Below, piece by piece: positions 61,659 to 64,000 of a DNA stretch of 64,000 nucleotides. The position numbers and the translations under genes were made by a program. The notes beneath the pieces are model-generated. The model was not told the DNA's origin and did not search any database. It saw only the letters and a program-made list of their open reading frames with translations. Position 1 is the first letter of the stretch, and the number at the start of each line of letters is the position of its first letter. Origin of the DNA: Flavobacteriaceae bacterium PS02337 (lineage in GTDB: Bacteria > Bacteroidota > Bacteroidia > Flavobacteriales > Flavobacteriaceae); NCBI GenBank assembly GCA_029959285.1, contig JASCOE010000001.1:62001-126000 (forward strand). Reading direction: 5' to 3'.

Positions 61659-62928
61659 ATCGAACAAGCCAGATCCGTATCAGGCATTGCGTTACAGAGA
61701 ATTCAACGTATTTTTATTATTGCGTTTTGCCATGGTTTTTGCTTGGTCGATGCAATTTATTGTAATTGAATGGGAAGTTTATAGTTTAACTAAAAATCCG
61801 CTTTCTTTAGGAATTATTGGTTTAATGGAAGTTATTCCAGCCGTTTCTATGGCATTGTTTGCAGGTCATATTGTCGATCAAAAAGAAAAGAAAGGCTTAT
61901 TGGTAAAATGCATTTTAGGATTTTCTGTAATCAGTTTTGGGCTATTTTTATTGACTTGGCCAAAAGTAGTTGGCGGTTGGTCTTCACATGTCATTTTGTA
62001 TTCAATTTATGCGTTAGTATTTTTAGGTGGTTTAGTTCGTGCCTTTCTTGGTCCAACAATTTTCTCTCTTCTATCTTTAATTATTCCTAAAAAAGTATAT
62101 CCAAATGCCGCAACTTGGAGCAGTTCTGTTTGGCAAATTGGAGCTGTTATGGGTCCCGCGTTGGCAGGATTTTCAATAAACTGGATTGGAGTTCATTGGT
62201 CTATGTGCCTCGTTTTCGGGTTCTCTATTCTTTCTTTAATTGCTTTATCACAAATTAGTGCAAAACCAATCATAAATCCGAAAATTGGTGAATCTATAAA
62301 AGACAGTCTTACTGAAGGTTTGAATTTTGTATTTAAAAACCAAATTGTTTTAGGTGCTTTATCTCTTGATATGATTGCGGTACTTTTTGGTGGAGCCGTA
62401 GCATTATTGCCAGTTTTCGCTCAAGATATTTTAAAAGTTGGTGCTGAAGGTTTTGGAATATTAAGAGCCGCTCCAGCTGTCGGCGCTTTCATTACCATGA
62501 TTGTTTCTGCTTATGTGCCTTTATATCAAAATGCAGGAAAAAAACTTTTGGTTGCCATTTTTGTTTTCGGATTGTCAATTATTCTATTTGGACTTTCAAC
62601 GTCTTTTTGGCTTTCAGTTTTTGCCTTATTTTTGAGCGGACTTGCCGACGGAATTTCAGTTGTTATTCGCCAGACCATTTTACAGCTTAAAACTCCAGAT
62701 CATATGCGCGGACGCGTTGGTGCAGTAAATTCGATTTTTGTTGGATCTTCTAATGAATTAGGCGCTTTTGAAAGTGGTGCAACGGCTAAATTAATGGGTG
62801 CTGTAACTTCAGTTATTTTTGGAGGAAGCGTTACGCTTTTGACGGTTTTAGGTTTTGGATTTATATCGCCAACGTTTAGAAATTTAGATCTGAAAAAAGA
62901 TATGGACGATCACCATAAATTAGAATAA
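61645..62928 (+). CDS. MFS transporter
   Basis: 427 residues with 12 spans. FAMVFAWSMQFIVIEWEVYS (span 1), GHIVDQKEKKGLLVKC (the cytoplasmic loop between spans 2 and 3), and LKTPDHMRGRVGAVNSIFVG in the second half match the MFS_3/EntS-like drug or siderophore exporters. Substrate unknown. It overlaps recJ by 14 nt and the next gene starts directly after its stop, so three genes may be co-transcribed. Confidence 0.93.
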   Translation: MEEIKSNKPDPYQALRYREFNVFLLLRFAMVFAWSMQFIVIEWEVYSLTKNPLSLGIIGLMEVIPAVSMALFAGHIVDQKEKKGLLVKCILGFSVISFGLFLLTWPKVVGGWSSHVILYSIYALVFLGGLVRAFLGPTIFSLLSLIIPKKVYPNAATWSSSVWQIGAVMGPALAGFSINWIGVHWSMCLVFGFSILSLIALSQISAKPIINPKIGESIKDSLTEGLNFVFKNQIVLGALSLDMIAVLFGGAVALLPVFAQDILKVGAEGFGILRAAPAVGAFITMIVSAYVPLYQNAGKKLLVAIFVFGLSIILFGLSTSFWLSVFALFLSGLADGISVVIRQTILQLKTPDHMRGRVGAVNSIFVGSSNELGAFESGATAKLMGAVTSVIFGGSVTLLTVLGFGFISPTFRNLDLKKDMDDHHKLE

Positions 62929-63510
62929 ATGCCGAAATTGAAAAAAATACTTTTAAGAATTCATTTAGCGACATTAATTATGCTTGTATTTAATGTCCTG
63001 GTTATTGGCGCTTTTGGATTTAATTTAATCTCTAATCTTAGCTTAATTCTTAAAATTTTATTTTACGGTTCAGGTTGCTTACTTTTCTTTTTTTATATAA
63101 AACCTTTTAAAAAGAAAGCAATCTATTTCGGATTTTATTTCTTCTATCCAATATTTGCCTTTTTCGGCTGGCTAATGGATGGAATTTTTGGAGCTATTTT
63201 GTCTTCTTTTTTATTCCTTTTCTTTATGCCAAATGATTGTCGATTTGAAAACGATCAAATTCAAATAAATAAAAAATTTGCAGGTTTCTTTGGCGGGTGC
63301 TGTAAATATGAAATAATTGAAAAGAAATATTTTCTATTTCAAAAAAAAGTCTATGATTTTCAATACGAAGAGGATATGCATTTCAGAAAAAATGATATTA
63401 AAATTCAGGATAATTCTTTGCAAATACATCTTATTTTAAAGGATTATGATTATAATGAAAATCATGAAATAACAAAAGACACCATTCTAAAAATACCTTT
63501 AAAAGATTAA
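62929..63510 (+). CDS. Membrane protein of unknown function
   Basis: 193 residues. About four hydrophobic segments in the first half (about 12-32, 40-57, 64-82 and 84-105), then a soluble C-terminal domain with GCCKYEIIEKKYFLFQKKVYDF and NSLQIHLILKDYDYNE. The ATG directly abuts the MFS stop codon. No family recognised. Confidence 0.75.
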   Translation: MPKLKKILLRIHLATLIMLVFNVLVIGAFGFNLISNLSLILKILFYGSGCLLFFFYIKPFKKKAIYFGFYFFYPIFAFFGWLMDGIFGAILSSFLFLFFMPNDCRFENDQIQINKKFAGFFGGCCKYEIIEKKYFLFQKKVYDFQYEEDMHFRKNDIKIQDNSLQIHLILKDYDYNENHEITKDTILKIPLKD

Positions 63511-63522
63511 GCCTTTTAATAA

Positions 63523-64000
63523 ATGAAATTATTTTTTCTTTCTATATTCTTGACAATTTCTCTTTTTGCGAAAGGACAAAACCTTTATATCAAAACTTAC
63601 GGAAACGAGAAAAACAAAACCATTATTTTCATTCATGGCGGTCCAAGCGGAAATGCCACTTTATTTGAAGGAACAACTGCACAAAAAATGGCTGATAAAG
63701 GTTTTTACGTTATCGCTTACGATCGTCGTGGCGAAGGAAGATCTACAGATCCAAATGCGAAATTTACTTATGAAGAAGCTTTTCAAGATTTAAATTCGAT
63801 TTACAAAAAATATCATTTAAAAAAAGCAGTTCTACTTGGTCACAGTTTTGGGGGTTTAGTTGCAACGCTTTATACCAATAAATATCAACAAAATGTTAGC
63901 GCTTTGGTTTTGGCTGGCGCATTATTTTCTCAGCAAGAAACTTACGATCATATCTTAAATTCTATAAAAAAGATTCATTATTACGATTCTAAAACGCACA
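63523..64000 (+). CDS. Alpha/beta hydrolase, exported, truncated at the window end
   Basis: At least 159 residues, the end is outside the window. Signal sequence (about 1-18, FAKGQ), oxyanion HGGPSG at 38-43, AYDRRGEGRS (about 65-74) and nucleophile GHSFGG with Ser108. The HGGPG/RG-type layout resembles proline iminopeptidase (S33) hydrolases. The 13-nt gap to the preceding gene suggests co-transcription. Confidence 0.85.
   Translation, partial: MKLFFLSIFLTISLFAKGQNLYIKTYGNEKNKTIIFIHGGPSGNATLFEGTTAQKMADKGFYVIAYDRRGEGRSTDPNAKFTYEEAFQDLNSIYKKYHLKKAVLLGHSFGGLVATLYTNKYQQNVSALVLAGALFSQQETYDHILNSIKKIHYYDSKTH

Overview
The window is an ordinary chromosomal stretch of a Flavobacteriia bacterium, most likely Flavobacterium (F. 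johnsoniae-like by gene content; the species is an inference). Support: low G+C; Bacteroidota-type -7 boxes (TAnnTTTG) in front of many genes; lipoprotein signals of the form SC-SSDDN; a type IX secretion (T9SS) C-terminal sorting domain; TonB-dependent receptors with an N-terminal carboxypeptidase-regulatory-like domain; and Bacteroidota families such as DUF4271, DUF4296, DUF3098 and DUF5686. I saw no tRNA, rRNA, CRISPR array, transposase or prophage.

Layout. 1-9.5 kb: a partial lipoprotein, fbp, an acetyltransferase, aspartate kinase, a very large outer-membrane protein, a secreted Ala/Lys-rich protein and a glycosyltransferase. 9.5-18 kb: a phosphate-starvation block with an OprO/P-type porin, a PhoR-like kinase, a PhoB-like regulator, a TonB-dependent receptor, a beta-helix lipoprotein and a tiny T9SS-sorted protein. 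18-26.6 kb: a LuxE-like protein, tyrS, an epimerase, a pyrC operon, a DUF4271/hemD pair and an Lrp regulator. 26.8-33 kb: a Zn-peptidase, a TPR sensor kinase with a LuxR-type regulator divergent from an MmpS-like lipoprotein, and a hydrolase/ECF sigma/membrane protein operon. 33-43 kb: leuS, a ModE-like regulator, ftsX-DUF3098-uppP-truB, a thioredoxin-like gene, pyrH-frr. 43-56 kb: a DUF5686 protein, a Na+/H+ antiporter, a LytS/LytR-type pair, an MMPL/RND transporter, asnS and rpoN. 56-64 kb: tdk, an acidic repeat protein, rsmI, a HopJ-like protein, recJ, an MFS transporter and a truncated hydrolase.

The strongest non-trivial signal is regulatory. Three promoters in the phosphate block (porin, receptor, beta-helix lipoprotein) carry TTAACA-like hexamers repeated every 11 bp, and in all three the last hexamer ends exactly 9 nt before the -7 box. 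This looks like a Bacteroidota Pho box read by the PhoB encoded in the same block. It puts the receptor and the unstudied beta-helix lipoprotein in a phosphate-scavenging regulon.

Other points to follow: a perfect 22-bp palindrome plus half-site between the TPR kinase and the MmpS-like lipoprotein; a 25-residue ORF with its own promoter and terminator at 40.6 kb; an orphan T9SS sorting domain; a dihydroorotase lacking the first His of its HxH metal motif; and many short inverted-repeat elements between genes, some of them present twice in the window.
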